DNA of 6,372 bases from Verrucomicrobia bacterium UBA673 (GTDB taxonomy: Bacteria > Verrucomicrobiota > Verrucomicrobiia > Limisphaerales > UBA1096), in contig DBNL01000158.1 in the NCBI GenBank assembly GCA_002299785.1, positions 1 to 6,372 on the forward strand. The letters run 5' to 3'. The position numbers and the translations under genes are program-made. Below are positions 1 through 6,256 of this stretch, one piece after another. Positions within the stretch are counted from its first letter, which is position 1. Every line of letters begins with the position of its first letter. The notes under the pieces were generated by a model. The model saw nothing but the letters and a program-made list of their open reading frames with translations. It ran no database searches and was not told the DNA's origin.

Positions 1-416
1 AACGAGGCGAAGAGTCCCTGTGTCCCCTGGTAAAAAAGGTTGCCGGTCTCAGGATCGATCGTTGGGCTCGAGGCTGAGTAGCGCGTGTAGATGATGTCGC
101 TCAGAAAATCGTTGAACTTGCGCTCCCAAATTTTCTCGCCTGTGTCACTGTCAAAACAAAACACGCCCTCCTGCAGATTCGCGCCTTCGCCTAGATGGCC
201 GACGACAAAAATCCGGCCATTGGCCACCGTCGGCGTGGAGCGCCCGGGCAGATCCACCGTCCAAAGCGCATCCTCTTTTAGAATCTTGTCCGGCAGCTGT
301 TTCTCAAGAGAAACTCCGGTCTGCAGGGGCCCGCGCATGTGGAGCCAACCCTCGACAGGGGCAGCCGTCGCCACTGCCGCAGTGAGGATCAATAAGGATA
401 TTGTTAGGTTTTTCAT
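1..416 (-). CDS. Secreted PQQ-like beta-propeller repeat protein, N-terminal part (cut by window edge)
   Basis: Reading on the minus strand from ATG at 416 gives 138 residues with no stop before the window edge, so the C-terminus is missing. It opens with a signal peptide: MKN, a hydrophobic stretch at about residues 4-18, and a likely cut after the Ala-rich TAA near residue 19. Next comes WLHMRGPLQTG (24-34), matching the WxxxRGPxxxG opening typical of PQQ-like (pyrrolo-quinoline quinone repeat) propeller proteins in planctomycetes and verrucomicrobia. Blade-like segments follow: LWTVDLPGRSTPTVANGRIFVVG (in part, about 51-73), then GVFCFDSDTGEKIWERKF with the DxxTGEKxW blade motif. The family forms eight-bladed propellers in the periplasm or at the surface. 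Some members are quinoprotein dehydrogenases and many have no known enzyme activity, and nothing seen here shows that PQQ is bound. A good ribosome site precedes the start. The gene lies 169 bases downstream of glgC on the same strand and is probably transcribed separately. Confidence 0.8.
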   Translation of the reverse strand, partial: MKNLTISLLILTAAVATAAPVEGWLHMRGPLQTGVSLEKQLPDKILKEDALWTVDLPGRSTPTVANGRIFVVGHLGEGANLQEGVFCFDSDTGEKIWERKFNDFLSDIIYTRYSASSPTIDPETGNLFYQGTQGLFAS

Positions 417-423
417 TCGAAAA

Positions 424-428
424 TCCTT
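424..428 (-). promoter_or_regulatory. Ribosome binding site of the PQQ-like gene
   Basis: On the minus strand AAGGA lies 7 bases before the ATG at 416. This supports the chosen start and contrasts with glgC and the dehydrogenase gene, which lack a visible Shine-Dalgarno sequence. Confidence 0.6.
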
Positions 429-440
429 AAAAAAGGTCAC

Positions 441-452
441 GCTTAGCTAAGC
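441..452. repeat. 12-bp perfect palindrome upstream of the PQQ-like gene
   Basis: GCTTAGCTAAGC equals its own reverse complement. It lies 25-36 bases upstream of the PQQ-like start codon, just beyond the ribosome site, where a dimeric regulator could act. No promoter hexamers of convincing quality were found around it, so an operator role is inferred from position and symmetry only. Confidence 0.4.
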
Positions 453-519
453 CAACTCAAGGAAAATTGACGAACAACTAAACAGCCCAAAAGCGTAGCT
501 GGATGGTTACTCCATGCAA

Positions 520-547
520 CAAAATAATACCTACACGTATTATTTTG
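520..547. repeat. Perfect 11-bp inverted repeat between glgC and the PQQ-like gene
   Basis: The arms CAAAATAATAC (520-530) and GTATTATTTTG (537-547) are exact reverse complements with a 6-base centre, CTACAC. The repeat begins 38 bases past the glgC stop codon. On the minus strand the second arm ends in TTATTTTGTTG, giving a weak U-rich tail, so it could help terminate glgC transcription. However, the stem has only two G:C pairs, one at each end, which is poor for an intrinsic terminator. An operator for a dimeric regulator of the PQQ-like gene is an equal alternative. Confidence 0.5.
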
Positions 548-564
548 AGCCCAACCGTTCTCCT

Positions 565-574
565 CTTGGCCAAG
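565..574. repeat. CTTGGCCAAG palindrome just after glgC
   Basis: This 10-bp perfect palindrome starts 11 bases beyond the glgC stop. It contains TTGGCCAA, an 8-mer that recurs in the window at 1918-1925, 2246-2253, 5428-5435 and 5697-5704. It is too short and has no T-run to be a terminator, and is best seen as one copy of an over-represented word. Confidence 0.4.
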
Positions 575-585
575 CTGCCATTGGA

Positions 586-1890
586 TTAAATCACTGTGTC
601 GTTCTGAATAACGGCGTTTTTCGGGATGATCACTATCCCCTCGCGAATGTAATAGTTTTCGCCGTCGAAATGTTCCGGCTTGTCATCAGGCGTAATGACG
701 CAGTTGGCGCCGATACGGGCGTTTTTGTCGATGATAGATTGCTCGATGCGGGTGTTCTCGCCGATGCCGATGCGCGGAATACCTTTTTCGTCACTCTCTA
801 GCTTAGATGCGTTCGTCTCGTAAAAGTCCGACCCCATCAACACCGAGCGGTGTACCCGACAACCAGGCGAGAGGAGACAGCGAACGCCGATCAGGCTTTG
901 GCTGATTCTCGAGCGGTCGATGATACACCCGTCGGAAATCACCGCTTGGTCGATGGCTGCGCCGTTGATCTTGGAAGCAGGCATGAAGCGTGGCCGGGTG
1001 TAGATTGGCGTCTCCATCTGGAAGAAATCAAACTTGGGAACCGTGCTGACCATGTCTAGGTTTGCCTCGAAAAAGGATCGGATCGTTCCGATGTCCTCCC
1101 AGTATCCCTGATAGACGTGAGAGAAAACTTGGTGCGTCTCGATAGCGCGGGGGATGATATGCTTACCAAAGTCAGTCATCTCGTTGTCGAGCAGCTTGCT
1201 CAGCGTTGCACGCTTGAAAATATATATGCCCATCGACGCGAGGTAATGGTCGCCGCCCCCCTCGAGCCCCTGCTCAGCTACCTGCGCATCGGAGAGTCGG
1301 AGAGAGTCGAGTAACTCCTGCGTAGCAGGTTTCTCGACGAACCGGCTAATCCGGCCGTCTTCATCGTTGTGCATGATGCCGAACGCCTTGGCCAGTTCCC
1401 GTCCTACCGGGATGGTGGCCACGGTCAGTTCCGCCTCCTTCTCGATGTGCGCCGCGATGATCTCACGGAAGTCCATCCGATACAGCTGATCCCCACTCAG
1501 GATCAGCAGGTGCTCGAAGTCGTTGTTCAGCAGATGAATCAGATTTTTACGGACAGCGTCGGCCGTACCCTGATACCACGTATCGCTGTTCGGCGTCTGC
1601 TCGGCTGCCAATATCTCCACAAACCCGCGCGAAAAGTGGTCAAACTTATACGAGTGCGAAACGTGGCGGTGCAGCGAGGCGGAGTTGAACTGGGTCAGTA
1701 GATAAATCTGAGTTAGCCGTGAGTTGATGCAGTTGGATATCGGGATATCCACCAAGCGATACTTCCCTGCCAGCGGCACTGCCGGCTTTGATCGCTCCTG
1801 GGTCAACGGGAACAGGCGTGCTCCCTGTCCTCCACCCATCACGACAGCCAACACCCGTGTCTTCCCTGCTCTGGTGACTACCTGTGACAT
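586..1890 (-). CDS. glgC: Glucose-1-phosphate adenylyltransferase (ADP-glucose pyrophosphorylase), cyanobacterial/plant type
   Basis: The enzyme makes ADP-glucose and pyrophosphate from ATP and glucose-1-phosphate, the committed step of bacterial glycogen synthesis in the cytoplasm. The 434 residues are the usual length for the family. The nucleotidyltransferase domain (about 12-290) has the pyrophosphorylase signature GGGQGARLFPLT (19-30) with RSKPAVPLAGKYRLVDIP (33-50). It continues with NCINS (53-57), LTQFNSASLHRH (65-76), WYQGTADAVR (105-114), the metal-site motif SGDQLYRMD (132-140), the sugar-binding FVEKP (184-188) and YWEDIGT (263-269). From about 300 on there is a left-handed beta-helix domain with hexapeptide repeats, including IDKNARIGANCVI and ending IIPKNAVIQNDTVI. 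The LTQFNSASLHRH and YTRPRFMPASK blocks resemble cyanobacterial/plant enzymes more than E. coli GlgC. In that type 3-phosphoglycerate commonly activates, but its use here is inferred. ATG at 1890 gives the normal N-terminus. No Shine-Dalgarno sequence is visible. No other glycogen gene is in the window. Confidence 0.96.
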   Translation of the reverse strand: MSQVVTRAGKTRVLAVVMGGGQGARLFPLTQERSKPAVPLAGKYRLVDIPISNCINSRLTQIYLLTQFNSASLHRHVSHSYKFDHFSRGFVEILAAEQTPNSDTWYQGTADAVRKNLIHLLNNDFEHLLILSGDQLYRMDFREIIAAHIEKEAELTVATIPVGRELAKAFGIMHNDEDGRISRFVEKPATQELLDSLRLSDAQVAEQGLEGGGDHYLASMGIYIFKRATLSKLLDNEMTDFGKHIIPRAIETHQVFSHVYQGYWEDIGTIRSFFEANLDMVSTVPKFDFFQMETPIYTRPRFMPASKINGAAIDQAVISDGCIIDRSRISQSLIGVRCLLSPGCRVHRSVLMGSDFYETNASKLESDEKGIPRIGIGENTRIEQSIIDKNARIGANCVITPDDKPEHFDGENYYIREGIVIIPKNAVIQNDTVI

Positions 1891-1908
1891 TACGAATTAA
1901 CTACGTCT

Positions 1909-1937
1909 TTTCTACGCTTGGCCAAACTAAAGTTCAA
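1909..1937 (-). promoter_or_regulatory. Candidate sigma-70-type promoter of glgC
   Basis: On the minus strand TTGAAC (1932-1937) and TAGAAA (1909-1914) are separated by exactly 17 bases. Each matches four of six consensus positions. Transcription would begin about 12 bases before the glgC ATG, leaving a very short leader with no Shine-Dalgarno sequence. The spacer contains one TTGGCCAA copy (1918-1925), and TGGCCAAG occurs again upstream at 1952-1959. The match is modest and could be chance. Confidence 0.3.
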
Positions 1938-2012
1938 GAAGGTTGACTTCCCTTGGCCAGGCTGCGAAGTGGTGCCGCTCGTCGCTCAGTCGCCGGCTTT
2001 GAACGAATCTTA

Positions 2013-2442
2013 CTAAATGAGGTTGCGGTTATCATCCAACGCCAAATGTAGTGTGTATTGAATGTTTCCCAGCTTTTCGAGGGCACTCATGGATTTGACC
2101 TCTTCGCCCTCGATGTCAGCGCCCTGAGCCTGGACAGTATCGAATATTATCTCGGAGGAGGACACACTTCGCCTAAGTGCTGAATCCAGTGCTCGGCATC
2201 ATTTCACAATTCGGGATATCCTGCTCGACTATGGGCTCCTTATCGTTGGCCAAAAGATTGGCACACGGGGAAATCAGGTTACCAAACAGGTTGCCGTCCG
2301 TCCTGGTATTTTTCACCAAACCAATCGAGCCAGTATTTTCAGTGTTCCCACCGCAATATCGGTGGTCACCGTGAAACCGCTGCCGAGATTCTCTGCGGCG
2401 GCATCGGTGGTTCTTTGATAGAGGACCTCGGTGATTTTTCAC
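2013..2442 (-). pseudogene. Possible decayed coding sequence in the 581-base gap between the dehydrogenase gene and glgC
   Basis: The gap 1891-2471 has no intact gene, tRNA or array that I can see. On the minus strand, protein-like pieces follow one another in different frames. The first (2438-2313, 41 residues) includes LYQRTTDAAAENLGSGFTV and TTDIAVGTLK. The second, in another frame and overlapping the first (to a TAG at 2173-2175), includes NTGSIGLVKNTRTDGNLFG. The third (about 2204-2013) includes DTVQAQGADIEGEEVKSM and ends DDNRNLI before a TAG. Alternating frames with ordinary-looking protein pieces fit a gene broken by frameshifts. I do not recognise the family. The plus strand is also open in parts (for example FDLFALDVSALSLDSIEYYL, about 2088-2147), so even the strand is uncertain. 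Plain intergenic DNA remains possible. Confidence 0.25.
2348..2365. repeat. Short GC-rich inverted repeat in the gene-free gap
   Basis: CCACCG (2348-2353) pairs with CGGTGG (2360-2365) around a 6-base AT-rich centre, CAATAT. No T-run follows on either strand, so it is not an intrinsic terminator. It lies within the possible decayed gene and may simply reflect the repeated ACCACCGAT word there. Confidence 0.25.
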
Positions 2443-2471
2443 TCTGGTACTCTTTTTTCCGCCTGGCCAAG

Positions 2472-3701
2472 TTATTCAGCGACAAGTTGCAGTATGCCCC
2501 CCAGCGGGTCGCGCTTTGTCGGCGGGTTTGACACCAGCGGCAGCAGGTACAGTTCTCCTTCGGCATCCTCACCAAAACTGGCAATCTGGTAAACTTTGCC
2601 CTTCTGCTGGTGGATGGTGCCGTGCTCGGTCGCCTTGCCGTCTTTTTGGCGAGCGGCAAAAATCAGTCCGGTGACGAAGTCGCCGTAAACGTACGCCCCC
2701 CGCAGCGCCGGGATCGCCTTGCCACGATAGACATAGCCTCCGGTGATGCTCACGCCGTAGCCGTGCCCAGGAAACTTGCTCTCCTTCTCCACGCCGGCGT
2801 GGTGCGCGTACTCGATCACCGGGTCGATCCAATCTCCCTTGGCCGGGCCGTCCTCCTTAAACTTGTGAAACGACTCGCGGATATTCCAGCCGTAGTTGCC
2901 GCCGCGCGTGATGAGGTTGACCTCCTCCCACTTATTCTGCCCGACGTCCGCCGCCCAGAGGTCGCCGGTCTCGCGATCGAAACTCATGCGCCAGACGTTG
3001 CGCAAGCCGTACGCCCAAATCTCCCCGCGCGTGTCGTCCTTGCGTCCGACAAAGGGGTTGTCCGCCGGGATGCCGTACGCCAGCTTGCCGGTGCGGGTAT
3101 CGACATCGATGCGAAAAATCTTGCCCAACATCGTGCCCAAATTCTGTGCGTTATCATGCGGGTCGTTGGCCTTGCCGCCGTCGCCCGAGGCGATGTAAAG
3201 CTTGCCGTCCGGCCCAAACAAAATCACGCCGCCATTGTGGTTCCAGTACGGCTGTGGGAACTCGAGCAGCACGCGCTCCGACTTCATGTCAGCCCGGTTC
3301 GGGGACCCCTTGGTCACAGTGAACTCGCTGATGACACTGCGCTTGGGCTCTTGCTGCGAGTAGTAAACGTAAAACTTCCCGTTGGCCGCGAACTTGGGAT
3401 GGAACGCCATGCCCAGCAGCCCCTCCTCGTTTTCGCGCCACGGCTTGCGCTCGCTGATGTCAAAAAACACTTCGCGCCTGGGCTTGGCCGCGTTTTTGTC
3501 CTTCGGCAAAATGATGATGGCACCACCTTGCTCGAGGCAGAACAACCGCCCGGAACCGTCCGGTGCCGTCTCAAGCCAAAGCGGTCGAGTCGATTCGAGC
3601 CCCTCCCAAACCGGCTTCAGCCCTACCTTGGGCAGTTCCGCACGGGCGGCACCCAATCCGATCACCAGTGATAATCCAACAGAGAAAAAACGCAATTGCA
3701 T
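2472..3701 (-). CDS. Secreted glucose/sorbosone dehydrogenase-family protein (PQQ-dependent aldose sugar dehydrogenase-like)
   Basis: Chosen start is ATG at 3701, giving 409 residues that begin with a clear signal peptide: MQLRFF, a hydrophobic core to about residue 17, and a likely cut after AARA (18-21). A longer reading from TTG at 3776 would put 25 polar residues before the signal peptide and is disfavoured. The mature part is a six-bladed propeller of the GSDH family. It shows EEGLLGMAFHPKF (92-104), YWNHNGG (152-158) with H155 at the place of the catalytic histidine of soluble PQQ glucose dehydrogenases, and FGPDGKLYIASGDGG (162-176). Further on are LGKIFRIDVD (192-201), YGLRNVWRMSFD (231-242) with R234 at the place of the PQQ-contacting arginine, DVGQNKWEEVN (252-262) and GGNYGW. 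The reaction in characterised relatives is oxidation of aldoses in the periplasm with PQQ. The substrate here is unknown. No PQQ-synthesis gene is in the window. The gene diverges from the sigma factor operon across 89 bases. Confidence 0.87.
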   Translation of the reverse strand: MQLRFFSVGLSLVIGLGAARAELPKVGLKPVWEGLESTRPLWLETAPDGSGRLFCLEQGGAIIILPKDKNAAKPRREVFFDISERKPWRENEEGLLGMAFHPKFAANGKFYVYYSQQEPKRSVISEFTVTKGSPNRADMKSERVLLEFPQPYWNHNGGVILFGPDGKLYIASGDGGKANDPHDNAQNLGTMLGKIFRIDVDTRTGKLAYGIPADNPFVGRKDDTRGEIWAYGLRNVWRMSFDRETGDLWAADVGQNKWEEVNLITRGGNYGWNIRESFHKFKEDGPAKGDWIDPVIEYAHHAGVEKESKFPGHGYGVSITGGYVYRGKAIPALRGAYVYGDFVTGLIFAARQKDGKATEHGTIHQQKGKVYQIASFGEDAEGELYLLPLVSNPPTKRDPLGGILQLVAE

Positions 3702-3707
3702 GCACGG

Positions 3708-3736
3708 AGTAAACTTGCTGAAATCGCCCAAGTCAA
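3708..3736 (-). promoter_or_regulatory. Candidate promoter of the dehydrogenase gene, implying a leaderless mRNA
   Basis: On the minus strand TTGACT (3731-3736, five of six consensus positions) and TTTACT (3708-3713, four of six) are exactly 17 bases apart. Only six bases separate the -10 box from the ATG at 3701, so transcription should start at or next to the A of the start codon. No Shine-Dalgarno sequence is present, which agrees with a leaderless transcript. This promoter also argues against the upstream TTG start. Confidence 0.4.
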
Positions 3737-3790
3737 TCAGCGGGTAAAGGGCAATGTCAGGATTCGGCGTCGCCAACCGTTGTCTTTTTA

Positions 3791-4309
3791 GTGGTGCTTT
3801 CGGAACAGGACATTTTGAAGCGACTGATGAGCCAGCGCGACCGCGTGTCGGCCGCGGCCTGGCTGGTAGTCCGCAATGCGCACACAGCCGAGGATATTTT
3901 CCAGAATGTCGCTCTCAAGGCGATGACTAAAGAGGTGCAATTTGAGTCCGTCGGCGCGCTCATGTCATGGGCGTTCATTACCGCCCGGCGAGAAGGTATC
4001 GACTGGCTGCGCCGCCAAAAGAATGAGCCGATCTGCCTCGACAATACGATCCTCGAGCTAATGGAGCAAGAATGGGCTGATGAAGCAGCGGCGGGTGACA
4101 TACGCGGCCAGGCTCTACGCGACTGCCTCGAGGATTTGCCGACCAAGTCGCGTGACCTTCTGAAGCAGCGCTACTTCGACGGACACGCCTGCGAGGCGGT
4201 GGCGGAGCACCTCGGCGTCCGTCTCGACGCGATTTACAAACGGCTCTCCCGGCTTCATCAGGCCTTAAAAAAGTGTATCGAAACCAAGCTGGAACAGCCG
4301 GCCAGCTGA
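3791..4309 (+). CDS. ECF-type RNA polymerase sigma factor of the Rhodopirellula/Verrucomicrobium family
   Basis: This sigma factor of 172 residues would direct RNA polymerase to a small promoter set. Sigma region 2 covers about residues 15-77: AEDIFQNVALKAM (33-45) is the core-binding part, and SWAFITARREGIDWLRRQK (59-77) the promoter -10 binding part. Region 4, about 105-165, has LEDLPTKSRDLLKQRYFDG, then a helix-turn-helix ending AIYKRLSRLHQALKKCI. The spacing, the LPxxxRxLLxxRY block and the AxYKxLSRxxxAL ending match the short sigma factors of Rhodopirellula and Verrucomicrobium. The start is GTG at 3791, with a second GTG at 3794. The frame is open upstream but has no other start codon, and no Shine-Dalgarno sequence is visible. 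The gene diverges from the dehydrogenase gene and is followed after 13 bases by the FecR-like gene, its likely controller. Confidence 0.88.
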   Translation: MVLSEQDILKRLMSQRDRVSAAAWLVVRNAHTAEDIFQNVALKAMTKEVQFESVGALMSWAFITARREGIDWLRRQKNEPICLDNTILELMEQEWADEAAAGDIRGQALRDCLEDLPTKSRDLLKQRYFDGHACEAVAEHLGVRLDAIYKRLSRLHQALKKCIETKLEQPAS

Positions 4310-4322
4310 ACTATTTCAAAAA

Positions 4323-5612
4323 TTGAGATTGAGTGAGGAACAGAACGAACTTTTGCTGCGGCACCTGAACGGGCAACTCGGCCCGAACGAGGAGGCCAAG
4401 GTTGCCGACCTGCTGCGCGGTAATGCAGAGGCGCGCACCTTCCTGCGGGCGGTCGCCGAGCAGGCCGTCGTCGTGGCCGACGTCGAGCGTCTCGATCAAC
4501 ACAAGCCCCAAACAGCCAAAGTTGTCACACCGATTTTTCGCCCGTTGAAGTGGGCGGTTGCCGCGGCGGCGGCGTTCGTGTTGCTGTCGGCGTTCGTGAT
4601 CGCCACCACACCGCCGAGGCACACCGCAAAAGTCATTGCAGTTCTCGGCCCCTGCCAGTACATCGCTGCCGACGGCAAGGTGCGGGACGAAGTGAAAGTG
4701 GGCACCTTGCTGCGTGTCGGCGATACGATCCGGTCGCGCTCAAGTAGCGCTTGGGTGAAGCTGGACTTGAACAACGGTTCGCTGATGACCATCGCCGGGC
4801 GTTCGCGGCTGCGACTGCTCAATGTCGATGGCCGGCGCGGGTTTCAACTGGCCAATGGGAATCTTTGGGCGACGGTTGCGCAATCGGCCGGGGCCAAGCC
4901 GGTCTCGATCCAGACGCCGACCGCGACGGTCGAGGCCAATGGCGCGCAGTTCGATGTCGAAGCTCACTCCATGTCGTCGATCGTGCGGGTGAACAGCGGG
5001 GCGGCAAACGTCATGCGGCTGGCCGACGGCCAATCGCTGGACGTTGTGGCGGATCACCAGGTCGTTGTCTCCCCAAGGCGCAGCCGGCCATTCGCCTTGA
5101 CGCGCCAGCCAGCTCCGGTCAACGAGTGGGACTGCCACCTGATCGCCGGCTCCGGGGCGGTCTTCGGAAAATGGCTACAGCCGGATGAAAAAAACAGCGT
5201 GAGGCTGGGGGCCTCCCCGCTGCTCATCGGCAAAAAGACAACCGTTTTCATGGCCAGCTTCTCGGTGCAGTGCAGCAGCTCGCCGCCGGTTTTAATAGAG
5301 AGCGGCTCGAGGGTTCGCATCCGAGGCACCACCCGGGCGGAGGGGCCGATTTATTTCGGCATCACTACCCAGCGCATCAAGGGAGTCTTTTTCGGCAAGT
5401 ACACGGCCAAGATCGAGCCCGAGGCGCTTGGCCAAGCGGGCGAGCCGTGGCAGATCGAGGTGCCGCTTAGCCAGTTCAGGCCAAAGACTAAGCATCTGCC
5501 CGGTTCTCCGGCAGGCATGGAACTGACTGACATCTGGGTTGTGTCGCGCGAGGAAAACGCCGAGCTCGAAATTCACAGCGTCAAGTTCCTGCCAAGGGAG
5601 GTGGGGCAATGA
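4323..5612 (+). CDS. Single-pass membrane FecR-domain protein, likely anti-sigma factor or sigma regulator
   Basis: The 429 residues read in order as follows. Residues 1-60 are a cytoplasmic helical part (LLLRHLNGQLGPNEEAKVADLL at 10-31, in part) resembling the N-termini of PVC FecR-like anti-sigma proteins, with no zinc-binding Cys/His cluster. A transmembrane helix follows at about 77-95 (WAVAAAAAFVLLSAFVIAT). The FecR domain lies at about 125-250: VGTLLRVGDTIRS, VKLDLNNGSLMTIAG, TPTATVEANGAQFDVE (198-213), then RVNSGAANV. The last part, about 270-425, is a beta-rich domain with IYFGITTQR, WQIEVPLSQFRP and ELTDIWVVSREENAELEIHSV. This resembles galactose-binding-like jelly rolls of the CIA30 or carbohydrate-binding kind, an inference from pattern only. 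FecR proteins pass a surface signal to an ECF sigma factor. Positive charges before the helix suggest the C-terminal bulk faces the periplasm. The start is TTG at 4323 (TTG at 4329 also possible), with no Shine-Dalgarno sequence and no better start upstream. It ends in a 4-base overlap with the second sigma gene. Confidence 0.82.
   Translation: MRLSEEQNELLLRHLNGQLGPNEEAKVADLLRGNAEARTFLRAVAEQAVVVADVERLDQHKPQTAKVVTPIFRPLKWAVAAAAAFVLLSAFVIATTPPRHTAKVIAVLGPCQYIAADGKVRDEVKVGTLLRVGDTIRSRSSSAWVKLDLNNGSLMTIAGRSRLRLLNVDGRRGFQLANGNLWATVAQSAGAKPVSIQTPTATVEANGAQFDVEAHSMSSIVRVNSGAANVMRLADGQSLDVVADHQVVVSPRRSRPFALTRQPAPVNEWDCHLIAGSGAVFGKWLQPDEKNSVRLGASPLLIGKKTTVFMASFSVQCSSSPPVLIESGSRVRIRGTTRAEGPIYFGITTQRIKGVFFGKYTAKIEPEALGQAGEPWQIEVPLSQFRPKTKHLPGSPAGMELTDIWVVSREENAELEIHSVKFLPREVGQ
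5597..5602 (+). promoter_or_regulatory. Strong ribosome binding site of the second sigma factor gene
   Basis: GGAGGT lies 6 bases before the ATG at 5609, inside the end of the FecR-like gene. It fixes the start at the ATGA overlap. It is the only full-consensus Shine-Dalgarno sequence seen in the window. Confidence 0.75.
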
Positions 5613-6256
5613 ACTACAGCGCATCGATCGGTGATGAAGTCGCACCAACCGGGTCGAAGGCGCCGCCTTCACCACGAGCTGCTGAAACCGCAGCGCTTGG
5701 CCAAACGGAAAAGGAAATCCGGGACGCCGAGAGCCGGCGACTGGCCATTGCAGCGAAGAGTGGTTGCATCGAGTCATTCGAGTCGCTGGTCGGGCAGTTC
5801 GAGAAACCGCTCTACCACTTTCTTTTGACCAAGACCCGCAACCACCACCAGGCGCAGGATTTGCTGCAGGACACCTTCCTCATCACCTACCGCAAACTGG
5901 ACAGGTTCAACCCTTCCTACCCTTTTTCCTCCTGGATTTACACCATCGCAAACCGGCTGGCCATTAGCCATTATCGGAAACAAAAAACGTTGCTGGAAGA
6001 AGTTGAGTTTGTGATCGAGAAAACCGCGTGCAACGAGGTGATGGAGCAGGAGTGCGCCCGCTCGCTATGGGCTTATGCCAAGCGGCTGCTTACGAAAAAC
6101 CACTTCACCGCCCTTCGGCTTTTTTACACCAAAGGCATGACCATCGACCAGGTGGCAGCGGCCATGAACCGGAATCCCAACTCGGTGAAAGTCTGGCTGC
6201 ACCGCGCTCGAAAAAGACTGGCCCAAGAGCTCAACCCAAGACCTTTCATGCCATGA
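5609..6256 (+). CDS. Second ECF-type sigma-70 family sigma factor, with an N-terminal extension
   Basis: The 215 residues contain sigma region 2 at about 54-126: FESLVGQFEKPLYHFL (57-72), then AQDLLQDTFLITYRKLDRF (82-100), then FSSWIYTIANRLAISHYRKQK (106-126, in part), which carries the promoter -10 contacts. Region 4, about 152-208, has FTALRLFYTKGMTIDQVA (166-183) and the helix-turn-helix AAAMNRNPNSVKVWLHRARKRL. These are classical ECF features and differ clearly from the first sigma factor at 3791. Residues 1-44 are an extra polar, Pro/Ala-rich stretch absent from most ECF factors. It could be a docking or regulatory tail, or simply poorly conserved sequence. The start overlaps the FecR-like stop as ATGA and has a strong ribosome site, so the two genes should be translationally coupled. 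Its own stop overlaps the next start in the same way. The FecR-like protein may regulate this factor, the first one, or both. Confidence 0.9.
   Translation: MNYSASIGDEVAPTGSKAPPSPRAAETAALGQTEKEIRDAESRRLAIAAKSGCIESFESLVGQFEKPLYHFLLTKTRNHHQAQDLLQDTFLITYRKLDRFNPSYPFSSWIYTIANRLAISHYRKQKTLLEEVEFVIEKTACNEVMEQECARSLWAYAKRLLTKNHFTALRLFYTKGMTIDQVAAAMNRNPNSVKVWLHRARKRLAQELNPRPFMP

Noticed and set aside
514..801. 95-codon plus-strand open frame across the glgC 3' end
   Set aside because: Most of it is antisense to glgC, it has no visible ribosome site or family motif, and its start lies beside the inverted repeat at 520-547.
1734..1751. Near-perfect palindrome TGGATATC-GG-GATATCCA
   Set aside because: It lies inside glgC and encodes the invariant VDIPISN block, so protein coding explains it sufficiently.
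2177..2374. 65-codon plus-strand open frame in the gene-free gap
   Set aside because: It has no clear ribosome site and no recognised motif, and it overlaps the minus-strand pieces that look at least as protein-like. It is kept only as part of the doubt about that gap.
2610..3671. 353-codon open frame on the plus strand
   Set aside because: It lies wholly antisense to the dehydrogenase gene, whose product has many conserved family motifs. The antisense product shows no recognisable domain and arises from the GC-rich codon pattern.
3702..3776. Longer dehydrogenase start at TTG 3776
   Set aside because: It would place 25 polar residues before a clear signal peptide and would contain the best promoter candidate within the coding sequence.
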